Shown here: in pieces, positions 6,767 through 13,441 of the stretch
How positions within the stretch are numbered: position 1 is the stretch's first letter
Layout: each line of letters starts with the position of its first letter
Assembly: GCA_005889515.1 (NCBI GenBank)
Contig: VBHE01000011.1
Location: 9,591 to 25,499, forward strand
DNA: 15,909 nt
Direction: 5' to 3'
Origin: Chloroflexota bacterium
GTDB lineage: Bacteria > Chloroflexota > Dormibacteria > Aeolococcales > Aeolococcaceae
Notes under the pieces: generated by a model
What the model saw: the letters and a program-made list of their open reading frames with translations, nothing else
Database searches by the model: none
What the model was told of the DNA's origin: nothing
Made by a program: the position numbers and the translations under genes

Positions 6767-7176
6767 TGTCCGTCTTCGCAACCACCAGGGTGGCGATCAT
6801 GGACCCGGTCACGGGACAGGCCGTCGGCGTCTGCCGCGGCCCGCGTCCGGACGGGCGCTGCTCGGCGCCGTCCCCAGATGGGATCGGCTGCGCCGACCGA
6901 CAGCTGCTCGCCCAGGTGGCGGGGGAGCGCCTGCGTTTGCGGGTCTTCGTGCCCGCCGACCTCGAGCGCTGCCCGCTGGCTCCGCCGCCTCGGGTCCCGT
7001 TGCGCGAGCGCCGTGACCCCGAGCTGCGCGGCCTGCGCGACGCCGTCGCCCGCCGGTTCGGCCTCCATCCCGTGTCGCTCGCCGCGCTCGATGAGCCCAC
7101 CGTTCAGCGCATGCTCGCGAGGATGGGCGGCTGGGCCGGAGCTCCTACGTGGCAGACGGCGACGACTACCCGGTGA
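6766..7176 (+). CDS. Unrecognised cysteine-rich protein, paralogue 2
   Basis: ATG 6766 has a perfect AGGAGG 8 nt upstream (6752-6757) and overlaps the stop of paralogue 1 by one base. The 136-residue protein starts with VAIMDPVTGQAVGVC and has C-x-GPR-x-DG-x-C (Cys23, Cys32), then Cys42 in GCADR and Cys69 in RCPLAP. Spacing between aligned Cys matches paralogue 1 (8, then 9 versus 10, then 26 intervening residues). A second part, residues 85-120, has predicted helices around LRGLRDAVARRFGLHPVSLA. There is no signal peptide or membrane segment. It could be a small zinc-binding regulatory or accessory protein, but this is inference and no function is assigned. Confidence 0.65.
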   Translation: MSVFATTRVAIMDPVTGQAVGVCRGPRPDGRCSAPSPDGIGCADRQLLAQVAGERLRLRVFVPADLERCPLAPPPRVPLRERRDPELRGLRDAVARRFGLHPVSLAALDEPTVQRMLARMGGWAGAPTWQTATTTR

Positions 7177-7289
7177 GGATGCGACCACCGCCCTCGCCCG
7201 CCGCACTGCCGAGGATCCGGGCCGTGCGGCGGCGGGCACGCCAGCCGACGATGAGGGTCTGCGGACGATGACGGCGTGCACGCCAACCC

Positions 7290-7562
7290 CGAGCCCGGCG
7301 CCGGCGGTGAAATGTGAAGCCGCCAGAGGCACCACGTGTAATGGAGCTTGAACGGGTCGGTATGGCAGACGGCCACGCCCTGGGTTTGCTCGATGGCCAC
7401 TGCACGCTCCCAACGACGGCAGTTCCCTTCGACCCAAACTTCGTGTCGCTGACGCGGGCTCAAAACCTCCTCGACCTCCTGCGATGTAGGAGCATCGACG
7501 GATTGACGCTCACAGACATCCGCTCGCGCGCTCATGCACCGAACAACCCTCGCAATCGGCAT
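7290..7562 (-). pseudogene. Weak remnant of a possible nucleotide-kinase-like protein
   Basis: From an ATG at 7562 the minus strand reads a protein-like stretch containing QEVEEVLSPRQRHEVWVEGN, CRRWERAVAIEQ and GVAVCHTDPFKLHYTWCLWR. The last part reminds me of P-loop nucleotide/antibiotic kinase-like proteins, but this is memory of a pattern, not a firm match. The frame loses protein character after about 7310 and there is no P-loop, so it is a fragment at best. The local GC content is lower than in the flanks. Between 7177 and 7290 I see no gene. Confidence 0.25.
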
Positions 7563-8002
7563 ACACTACGACACCGCAGAAACACGACACGCCTGGGCCA
7601 GTGTTCGCGAATGACGCCCGAGCGCGTTTCGTCAGCCGATTTGCTCGGCACTTCGTCAACGAGCTGCGCGCCGTGCTCGCGGAGCCGGGCCAGCGTATCG
7701 TCGAGGTCGTCCACGGCGAACATCACGCGGAGGTAGCCGAGGGCGTTTACCGGGGCGTTCCGGTGATCGGCTACCGCAGGCGGCGTGAGAAAGCGCGAGA
7801 GTTCGATCCTGCCGTGGCCGTCCGGCATACGCATCATGGCAATCTCGACGCGCTGGTCGCGCAGTCCAGTGACGCGCCCTGACCAGTCTCCTTCGATCAT
7901 GGCTCGCCCTTCGAGTTCGAGGCCCAGCTCGGCGAAAAAGGAGATAGCGGCATCGAGCGATTCCACGACGATGCCGACGTTGTCCATTCGTTGAAGTGCC
8001 AC
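7532..8002 (-). CDS. VOC/glyoxalase-family protein with lost C-terminus
   Basis: From GTG 8002 (placed by the -10 box 6 nt upstream; ATG 7987 is the alternative) the protein is 156 residues. It contains MDNVGIVVESLDAAISFFAE, GLELEGRA, VEIAMMRMPDGHGRIELSRF and LRVMFAVDDLDDTLARLREH, a clear vicinal-oxygen-chelate fold with both beta-alpha-beta-beta-beta halves started. After GAQLVDEV (about base 7650) similarity stops: the expected final strands with the GPEGI-type motif and the last metal-ligand Glu are replaced by an unrelated Arg-rich tail. The gene is truncated and probably inactive as a metal-dependent enzyme. Its neighbours on both sides are gene remnants. Confidence 0.7.
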   Translation of the reverse strand: MALQRMDNVGIVVESLDAAISFFAELGLELEGRAMIEGDWSGRVTGLRDQRVEIAMMRMPDGHGRIELSRFLTPPAVADHRNAPVNALGYLRVMFAVDDLDDTLARLREHGAQLVDEVPSKSADETRSGVIREHWPRRVVFLRCRSVCRLRGLFGA

Positions 8003-8008
8003 GCGACC

Positions 8009-8014
8009 ATTATC
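8009..8014 (-). promoter_or_regulatory. Leaderless -10 box before the VOC gene
   Basis: GATAAT on the minus strand lies 6 nt before GTG 8002, the same geometry as at the other leaderless starts in the window. Confidence 0.4.
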
Positions 8015-8044
8015 CACTATCTGCGGATCGTCAGGCGGCGTGTG

Positions 8045-8375
8045 GGAAGCGCGCACGGCAGCGGCACGGACGCTCCCGTGGATCTCCATGTCGACGGAAA
8101 ACTGCAGGCCGCGAGTTCGGGCTCCCGCGACGAAATGCGTGTGTCCCGCTGGCGGAGTCGCCGCGGACAAGGATGGGCTCGGCAGACTCCTGCGTGGGAA
8201 GGTGCGCCAAAGCGTCGTCGAGCGCATCCAATTGGTCCTGGGCGTCGTTGGCCGTCGCGTTCCCTGGCCGCAACCGTCCACCGAGCGGCTCGCTGGACCC
8301 GTCGAGGTCGCAGAGCATGGGATGGAAGCCGAAGGTCCGCCTCCACATCGGTGCAGCGTTCTCCTTCTCCGAGTG
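8045..8375 (-). mobile_element. IS1380-family transposase remnant, frameshifted
   Basis: The minus strand shows the central part of an IS1380-type DDE transposase: SEKENAAPMWRRTFGFHPML, then EPLGGRLRPGNATANDAQDQ, then ILVRGDSASGTHAF in one frame. After a one-base shift at about 8135-8145 it continues with VAGARTRGLQFSVDMEIHGS in another frame. The acidic residue in RGDSASGTH aligns with a conserved element of the family. Both ends of the transposase are missing, and no terminal inverted repeats or target duplication are visible. It is therefore an old, inactive fragment. It sits immediately after the SRPBCC remnant and before the VOC gene. Confidence 0.7.
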
Positions 8376-8379
8376 CAGG

Positions 8380-8592
8380 CTAGGCGATGCACGCTGAAAT
8401 CGTCGGGCTCGGCTGCGGGGCCAGGCGAGCCGCGAGCTCGGTGATGAAATGGCGCACCGCCGTCTCGGCGAGGCGGTGTCCGAGCATCCGATCACCGATG
8501 GCTCCGGCAGCCCCGGCAGGTGGGTGGTAGGACCCGACGATGCTCAGCTGGGTCAGCAGCAGATCGGTTGACGGGAGGTGTCGATGCGGCGA
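8380..8592 (-). pseudogene. C-terminal remnant of an SRPBCC/polyketide-cyclase-like protein
   Basis: A minus-strand frame without a usable start, ending at TAG 8382-8380, encodes LLLTQLSIVGSYHPPAGAAG followed by DRMLGHRLAETAVRHFITEL. This is the last strand and long C-terminal helix of SRPBCC-fold proteins (usual form: T-x-L-x-GxYxPPxG, then DRxLxHRxAExTVxxFL). The N-terminal two thirds are absent, and an unrelated small ORF ends with a stop just upstream in the same frame. The stop abuts the IS1380 remnant, so insertion may have disrupted the gene. Confidence 0.45.
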
Positions 8593-8802
8593 TCACCTGG
8601 TCGCGGTGGCGGCCCTGCCGACGACCTCGCGGCGGGCGCCGTCGTGGGTGCTGAGATGGCCCTGCAGCGCTTCCACGATCGGCTCGAGGAGCGCGAGGTT
8701 GAGCTCGATCAGACGTCGGCGGGCATCAGGGGAGACCCTGCCCTCGATGGCGGTGACGTGAACCTCGATCAGGTGCTCGTCCCAGCGTATCGATGTCCCC
8801 AT
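8593..8802 (-). CDS. Short hypothetical protein
   Basis: I do not recognise this 69-residue ORF starting at ATG 8802. Its first 50 residues look like a folded protein (GTSIRWDEHLIEVHVTAIEG, then DARRRLIELNLALLEPIVEA, a long amphipathic helix). The tail is basic. The ribosome binding site is poor (GGGAGG 13 nt upstream). It could be a real small gene or another fragment. Confidence 0.35.
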   Translation of the reverse strand: MGTSIRWDEHLIEVHVTAIEGRVSPDARRRLIELNLALLEPIVEALQGHLSTHDGARREVVGRAATATR

Positions 8803-8925
8803 CCCGACGACGTCGCCTCCCAGTACGGAATCCGAACCCCGGGGTGGAGGCGATCGTAGGAGACGCCGGCAGCACGGCAACAGGGCCGATGGTCCCGAAT
8901 CGGCCGGCGTGTGAGCCGTCGAGGG

Positions 8926-9045
8926 TGCGGTGTGGACCTCGTGGGCGCCGTGAAGAACTACGTCTCGAACATCCTCGGCAAACCCGGCCTCGCGCGTCGC
9001 ACCCAGGCCGCCGCGTACGTCGCCCGGCACCGCCCGGGTCCCTGA
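8926..9045 (+). pseudogene. Response-regulator remnant with the middle deleted
   Basis: The frame ending at TGA 9043-9045 encodes VDLVGAVKNYVSNILGKPGL followed by ARRTQAAAYVARH. The second part equals the recognition helix of the LuxR-type HTH, and 23 bases are identical to the intact regulator gene around 11344. The preceding VDLVGA matches residues 114-119 of that regulator (ADLVGA), so about 65 residues (120-184) between them have been lost in frame. Upstream of base 8926 similarity fades and a stop lies in frame at 8857. It is the residue of a second DevR-like gene directly upstream of the sensor kinase. Nothing else is seen in 9046-9120 except a small hairpin, CGGACG-CAC-CGTCCG at 9054-9068, which may be its old terminator. 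Confidence 0.6.
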
Positions 9046-9124
9046 CGGAGGTCCGGACGCACCGTCCGATGCTCGCGGCGCCCGGGCGGCGAGGCCCAGG
9101 GTGATCTGCCGTCCCGGCGCGCGG

Positions 9125-9130
9125 TATGGT
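9125..9130 (+). promoter_or_regulatory. Leaderless -10 box before the sensor kinase gene
   Basis: TATGGT lies 7 nt before ATG 9138, and no ribosome binding site is present. Confidence 0.5.
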
Positions 9131-9137
9131 CGCAGCG

Positions 9138-10725
9138 ATGAGCCACCCGGAGGACAGGCTGGCGCGGCTGCTCGAAACCGGGATGGCGCTCGCGTCGGAG
9201 CTCTCCCTTCCCAGCCTGCTCCAGCGGATCGTCGAGCTCGCCGTCGACATCACCGGGGCGCGCTATGGCGCCCTCGGAGTCGTCGGCGGCGACGGCGACC
9301 TCGTCGACTTCCTCACCACCGGGATCACCGATGCGGAGCGCGCCGCCATCGGCCCGCTGCCGAAGGGGCGCGGCCTGCTCGGCGCCCTCGTCCAGGACGC
9401 GCGCCCGCTGCGCCTCGAGGACCTCTCCCGGGACCCGCGCTCGGCGGGCTTCCCTCCCAACCACCCTCCGATGCGGACCTTCCTCGGCGTCCCCGTCCGG
9501 GCTCGTGGCCAGGTGTTCGGCAACCTCTACCTCACCGAGCAGCAGGGCGGGCCCGACTTCACCGCCGAGGATCGCCATCTCGAACGCGCGCCTCTACGAG
9601 GAGGCGCGGGTGCGGGAGCGCTGGCTCGAGGCGGTGGGCGAGGTGACCGGTGCGATCCTCGCGGAATCCGAGATCGACACCGTGCTCCGCCTGGTGGCAC
9701 GCTGGGCGCGCGAGCTGGCGGGTGCAGACCTCGCGACGGTGGTCACCCCCGGGGCGGTCGGCGAGCAGATGCGCATCACCGTGGCGGAAGGGCGCCGCGC
9801 CGCCGAGGTCGAGGGGATGCCGGTCCCGATGGCGGGTTCGCTGTCCGGTGAGGTGATCCGCACCGGCCGCACCCTCGTGGTCGTGGACGCCTCGTCGGAC
9901 GAGCGCTCCTATCACCCGATGGTGAGTTCGGCCAACATGGGCGCCAGCCTGTTCGTCCCTCTCACGGTTCGGGGAGCGCCGGTCGGAACCCTGGCGGTGG
10001 CCAACGAGGTGGGTGGGCGCCGCTTCCACGCCGAGGACGTCCGGCTGGTGGAGACCTTCGCCGGCCAGGCATCCCTGGCGCTGGAGTACACGCGGGCACA
10101 GCGTGAGGTCCAGCGCCTCTCGCTCGTCGAGGACCGTGAGCGGATCGCCAAGGAGCTCCACGACGGGGTGATCCAGGCGCTCTTCGCCGTCGGCCTCGGA
10201 CTCCAGGGCACCGCTGCGATCATCACGGACCAGCGCATCGCTGACCGTCTCCAGGACGCCATCAACGAGATCGACCGCGTCATCGGCGACCTGCGCAACT
10301 ACATCTTCGGCCTGCGCCCCCACGTCCTCGCCGCGAGCCGTGGCCTCGGTGCGGCGCTCGATCAGATCGCCCACGAGTTCGAGTCGACCTCCGGGGTGAC
10401 CACTATCCTCGAGCTGGACGAGAGCCTCGAGGCACCACTGGCCGAGAGCGCCGTCCACATCGTCCAGCTCACCCGCGAGGCGCTCTCGAATGTCGGGCGG
10501 CACGCGGAGGCGCAGACCTGCCGGGTCAGTCTCCGCCGCGCCGGCGGCTCCGCGGTGCTCGAGATCGACGACGACGGCCGCGGCTTCGACGTGGCCGCGG
10601 CGGCGCCCCGGGGCGGCATGGGCCTCGGCAACCTCCGCAGCCGGGCGGCGTCCCTCGGGGGCGCCGTCGAGATCGCGAGCATGGCGGGCGAGGGCACCAC
10701 GGTGCGCATCTCGGTCCCGCTGTGA
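9138..10725 (+). pseudogene. DevS/DosS-like GAF sensor histidine kinase, split by a frameshifting deletion
   Basis: The first frame (9138 to about 9590) gives MSHPEDRLARLLETGMALAS and a GAF domain close to the haem GAF-A of DevS/DosS, including GFPPNHPPMRTFLGVPVRA with His109, at the place of the DosS proximal haem His as I recall it. At 9570-9580 the reading shifts by one base. The second frame continues as NARLYEEARVRERWLEAVGE, a second GAF (about 9650-10090), the HisKA_3 box EDRERIAKELHDGVIQALFA (phospho-His codon 10159-10161), and the HATPase with N box REALSNVGRHAEA, DDDGRGFD and GMGLGN. The last helix of GAF1, about 11 residues, is missing at the shift. If the sequence is right, full-length kinase is not made; the second half alone has no clear start. 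The partner is the response regulator gene, 61 nt downstream. Confidence 0.85.
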
Positions 10726-10746
10726 GGCCCGGCCCCGCGCCTGGCT

Positions 10747-10779
10747 GTGGGAACGGATGTCCACGGGACGTGGGATACT
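10747..10779 (+). promoter_or_regulatory. Leaderless -10 box and possible operator before the response regulator gene
   Basis: GATACT (10774-10779) lies 7 nt before ATG 10787. Just upstream is an imperfect dyad, GTGGGAAC-GGAT-GTCCAC at 10747-10764, placed where an activator could bind. It is only distantly like the mycobacterial DosR box (GGGACT..AGTCCC). The regulator gene thus appears to have its own promoter as well as any read-through from the kinase gene. Confidence 0.4.
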
Positions 10780-10786
10780 GACGCCG

Positions 10787-11449
10787 ATGGAACCCGGCCA
10801 CCGGATCCGCATCGTCCTGTGTGACGACCACGAGCTGGTGCGCCGCGGGCTGAAGAGCCTGCTTCTTGGCGTTCCCGGGTACGAGGTCGTCGGTGAGGCG
10901 GGGGACGCCGACGAGGCGGTCCGGGTCGTCGACGAGCTGCGGCCGGACGTCGTGGTGATGGACGTGCGGCTCCCCGCCCGCTCCGGAATCGAGGCCTGCC
11001 GGGACATCCTGTCCGCCCATCCCGACACCCGGGTCCTGATGCTCACGTCGTACGCGGACGACGAGGCGCTCTTCAGCTCGATCATGGCGGGGGCCTCGGG
11101 GTTCGTCCTCAAGCAGGTCCGCGGGGCCGACCTGGTGGGCGCGATTCGGGACGTCGCCGCCGGCCGCTCGCTGCTGGACCCGTCGGTGACCGCCCGCGTG
11201 TTCGCACGGCTGCGCGGTGACGGGAGCGGGGCGGCGCCCGGCGACCTCACCGAGCAGGAGGGGAAGATCCTCGATCTCGTCGCCGAGGGTCTCACGAACC
11301 GCCAGATCGCGGAGCGGGTGTTCCTCGCCGAGAAGACGGTCAAGAACTACGTCTCGAACATCCTGATGAAGCTCGGGCTGTCACGTCGGGCCGAGGTCGC
11401 CGCCTTCATGGCGCGCAAGAAGGCGCGCCAGAGCGAGAGCTGGGAGTAG
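10787..11449 (+). CDS. DevR/DosR-like NarL-family response regulator
   Basis: The 220-residue two-domain regulator has a receiver domain (residues 7-125) with the acidic pair Asp13-Asp14, phospho-acceptor Asp59 in VVVMDVRLPARSG, Thr87 and Lys109. It also has a LuxR-type DNA-binding domain (about 153-215) with LTEQEGKILDLVAEGLTNRQ, IAERVFLAEKTVKNYVSNIL and KLGLSRRAEVAAF. The ending resembles mycobacterial DosR, where the HTH is followed by a short basic tail. It should be phosphorylated by the adjacent GAF kinase and activate nearby stress genes. The gene is intact, unlike the related remnant at 8926-9045. The start is fixed by the -10 box. Confidence 0.93.
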   Translation: MEPGHRIRIVLCDDHELVRRGLKSLLLGVPGYEVVGEAGDADEAVRVVDELRPDVVVMDVRLPARSGIEACRDILSAHPDTRVLMLTSYADDEALFSSIMAGASGFVLKQVRGADLVGAIRDVAAGRSLLDPSVTARVFARLRGDGSGAAPGDLTEQEGKILDLVAEGLTNRQIAERVFLAEKTVKNYVSNILMKLGLSRRAEVAAFMARKKARQSESWE

Positions 11450-11588
11450 CACCGGGGCGCGTCGCGGTGCCCGACCGGATGGACCCGGGCCCAATGCGGC
11501 CGGATCCGGTGACGTTCGCCTCTTGGAGGCTCGGCGCGCCTGCGCGAGCCTGTTGTCGACAGCCGGGACCGTAACCGAGGCCTCCACG

Positions 11589-11762
11589 ATGTTCCTGCAC
11601 GACTTCATCTGTGTCGAGCTCCCGTCGGAGACGGTATGCCGGCATGTGACCGGCGACGGCGCGAGCGGTCTGGTCACGCGGCTGGCCGACGGGCTCGGCG
11701 AGGCGGCGGCCACGGACACGGCCATCGCCCGGTCGGAACGGCACCTGCCTCTCGCCGGCTGA
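11589..11762 (+). CDS. Short hypothetical protein, possibly truncated
   Basis: ATG 11589 is preceded by GAGG with 8 nt spacing. The 57-residue product begins MFLHDFICVELPSETVCRHV and looks like the N-terminus of a longer alpha/beta protein: a beta strand, a helix, then RLADGLGEAAATD. The sequence ends without a recognisable domain end, so it may be a shortened gene. No function is assigned. It lies in the same direction as the response regulator gene, 139 nt downstream. Confidence 0.45.
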   Translation: MFLHDFICVELPSETVCRHVTGDGASGLVTRLADGLGEAAATDTAIARSERHLPLAG

Positions 11763-11820
11763 CGAAGGCGCGGGGCAGAGGGCGCCGGTCACGCCGGCGC
11801 GAGAGCCCCGCCGCGGACTC

Positions 11821-11862
11821 CCAGGGCCGGAGGTCCCAAGGGGCCGGGACCTCCGGCCCTGG
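11821..11862. terminator. 17-bp perfect inverted repeat (hairpin)
   Basis: The arms 11821-11837 and 11846-11862 are perfectly complementary (CCAGGGCCGGAGGTCCC and its reverse complement), with an 8-base loop, AAGGGGCC. There is no T-tract on either side. It ends the segment downstream of the regulator and the short hypothetical gene, and lies 32 nt before the CBS-BON start. It can act as a terminator of a type without U-tract, an mRNA stabiliser, or part of the leader of the next gene. Confidence 0.6.
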
Positions 11863-11894
11863 CCTCCCGTGGGCGGGGGCAACACCATGCACGC

Positions 11895-12629
11895 ATGCTG
11901 CACGCCGCCGACCCGACAGCGTGGGGCGCAGCCAACGGCGGGTCCCGACCGCACCGCCGCCTCACCGTGGCCGACGTGATGTCGACCCGCCTGGTCTCGG
12001 TCACCCCCGACACCGGGTTCAAGAGCCTTGCCGCGCTCATGCGCGAGCACCGCGTCAGCGGCCTGCCCGTGGTCGACGCGGGCGGCCATCCGCTCGGCGT
12101 CGTCTCCGAGACCGATCTGCTCGCGAAGGAGCGCCGGCCCCGCCTGCCCGTGCTCACCTGGCTGCATCCCGGTCGCACCATCGACCACCTTCGTGCGGCT
12201 GCCACCACCGCCCGACAGGTGATGACGGCCCCCGCGGAGACGATCCCTCTCCATGCCAGCGTCGTGGTCGCGGCCCGCCGGCTCCACGACACCGGCATCC
12301 GCCGGCTCCTCGTCGTCGACGGCGAGGGACGCCTCGCCGGGCTGGTCACGCGCAACGACCTGCTCCGGGTCTTCCTGCGCCCCGACGTCGAGATCCGCAA
12401 GGACGTCGAGGGGATCCTGCGGCGGTGGCCGGCGGCAGGCGCAGGCCGGGTCCGCTCCTTCGTGGAGGGGGGCATGGTCACCCTCGCCGGCCGTCTGGGG
12501 TCCGACGAGGATGTCGAGGAGGTGCTCGAGCTCATCGATCTCGTCGATGGGGTGATCGGCATCCGCCACGCCGACCTCGAGACGGGCGACCGCGACGCCG
12601 ACCCGGCCGTCCGGGACGAGCTGACCTGA
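11895..12629 (+). CDS. CBS-pair protein with C-terminal BON domain
   Basis: The 244-residue cytoplasmic protein has two CBS motifs. CBS1 (residues 24-78) contains VADVMSTRLVSVTPDT, GLPVVDAGGHPLGVVSE and TDLL. CBS2 (105-162) contains ARQVMTAPAETIPLH, GIRRLLVVDGEGRLAGLVTR and NDLLRVF. They form an adenosyl-nucleotide-binding Bateman module. A BON-like domain follows (167-228), with DVEGILRRW, VRSFVEGGMVTLAGRL and VDGVIGIRHADLE. Such CBS-BON proteins are common beside stress genes; DosR-regulon Hrp1 is a CBS relative. Unlike the CBS ORF at 5817-6182 this one is complete. The start is uncertain: neither a ribosome binding site nor a -10 box precedes ATG 11895. Confidence 0.88.
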   Translation: MLHAADPTAWGAANGGSRPHRRLTVADVMSTRLVSVTPDTGFKSLAALMREHRVSGLPVVDAGGHPLGVVSETDLLAKERRPRLPVLTWLHPGRTIDHLRAAATTARQVMTAPAETIPLHASVVVAARRLHDTGIRRLLVVDGEGRLAGLVTRNDLLRVFLRPDVEIRKDVEGILRRWPAAGAGRVRSFVEGGMVTLAGRLGSDEDVEEVLELIDLVDGVIGIRHADLETGDRDADPAVRDELT

Positions 12630-12667
12630 AGCTGCGAAACGCTCGCCTGCGCGATGCGGTGGCGGGG

Positions 12668-12686
12668 CAGGCGGTCGAGCCGCCTG
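12668..12686. terminator. Hairpin between convergent genes
   Basis: CAGGCGG (12668-12674) and CCGCCTG (12680-12686) form a 7-bp GC stem with a 5-base loop. It lies between the CBS-BON stop and the convergent USP remnant, suiting a two-way terminator. No T-tract is present. Confidence 0.4.
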
Positions 12687-12707
12687 GCCGAACGCACCGA
12701 GTGAGGG

Positions 12708-12928
12708 CTACCTCGACCGCCGCCGGCCCGGCGCCCAGGGGGTGACCAGCACCGGGCCGCCGGCGCCGTGGAGCACCCTGGTCGAGACGCTGCCGAGCAG
12801 GGCGTGACGAACGCGGCCGATGCCGCGCCGGCCCACCGCGATCAGGCCGGGCGACTCCGTCCCCGCAGCTGCGATGAGCGCTGCGGCGGGTCGGTCGCCA
12901 GGAGCAGTGTCGAGGGAAAGGTCGTCAT
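12708..12928 (-). pseudogene. Universal stress protein remnant with large internal deletion
   Basis: The N-terminus is intact: ATG 12928 starts MTTFPSTLLLATD, the first strand of a USP with its nucleotide-contact Asp. The sequence then jumps, with a frame change, to ALIAAAGTESPGLIAVGRRG and IGRVRHALLGSVSTRVLHGA, the C-terminal ATP-binding signature (GRRG, then nine residues, then GS) and PVLVTPWAPG. The stop is TAG 12710-12708. A normal USP has about 140 residues; here roughly 85 in the middle are missing, and the first frame ends at an early stop. The gene follows the PNPOx-like gene on the same strand after 17 nt and was presumably cotranscribed with it. Confidence 0.75.
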
Positions 12929-12945
12929 CGCCGTGGGAACCTCCG

Positions 12946-13359
12946 TCACCCGCCGGGAAGACGGCGCCCGGAGATCTCGCCGATCGACACCCGCACCCAC
13001 AGCTGAGGACCGGGAGCCGCCCAGGACTTGAGCGGACCGCGGCGCAGCTCCTCCATCTCCGTGGGGTCGGTCACCGCCTCGGCGACGCCCTGCACCAGCA
13101 CGCTCCACCCGGAGCGGTAGAGGGAGCGGACGCCGTCCACCTCGAAGGCCACCGGCCGTCCCACCGCGGAGCTCAGGACCGACCCCGGTGCGGTGCAGAA
13201 GACGAGGGAGCTCTCGCCGGCAAGGTAGTTGACGGGCAGGACCAGGGGCCGGCCGTCGACGGTGAAGCCGAGCCGCCCGACGTAGGACTGGTACTGGAGC
13301 AGCTCGAGGCACTCCGAATGCGAGAGCTCCTCTGCTCGGGTCACGCGGACCGGGTTCAT
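12946..13359 (-). CDS. PNPOx-like flavin-binding protein
   Basis: The start at ATG 13359 is preceded by GGAGAGG with 7 nt spacing. The 137-residue protein has the split-barrel fold of the pyridoxamine-phosphate-oxidase-like superfamily: LLQYQSYVGRLGFTVDGRPL, VLPVNYLAGESSLVFCTAPG, VAFEVDG, then SGWSVLVQGVAEAVTD and a C-terminal LWVRVSIGEISGRRL. Members bind FMN, haem or F420 and act in redox or nitro-reduction; relatives occur in the mycobacterial DosR regulon. The Val-Asn-Tyr in the second strand and the PGSVLSSA helix fit cofactor binding. It is the first gene of a two-gene unit with the broken USP gene. An inverted repeat upstream (13442-13472) may be regulatory. Confidence 0.85.
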   Translation of the reverse strand: MNPVRVTRAEELSHSECLELLQYQSYVGRLGFTVDGRPLVLPVNYLAGESSLVFCTAPGSVLSSAVGRPVAFEVDGVRSLYRSGWSVLVQGVAEAVTDPTEMEELRRGPLKSWAAPGPQLWVRVSIGEISGRRLPGG

Positions 13360-13441
13360 GAGCGCACCTCTCCGCGGACGGGGACCCCGGTCGGGTCCGA
13401 CTGCGCCGTCCTCAGGAGCCCACCGTATGTCGCGACCGGCC

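Noticed and set aside
8578..8859. Plus-strand 93-codon ORF
   Set aside because: It is antisense to the more protein-like minus ORF at 8593-8802 and crosses it completely.
9559..11343. 594-codon minus-strand ORF opposite the kinase and regulator genes
   Set aside because: Antisense shadow; the plus strand has clear kinase and receiver motifs.
11449..11470. GCACCG/CGGTGC hairpin after the response regulator gene
   Set aside because: A 6-bp stem with a 10-base loop and no T-tract is too weak to call a terminator.
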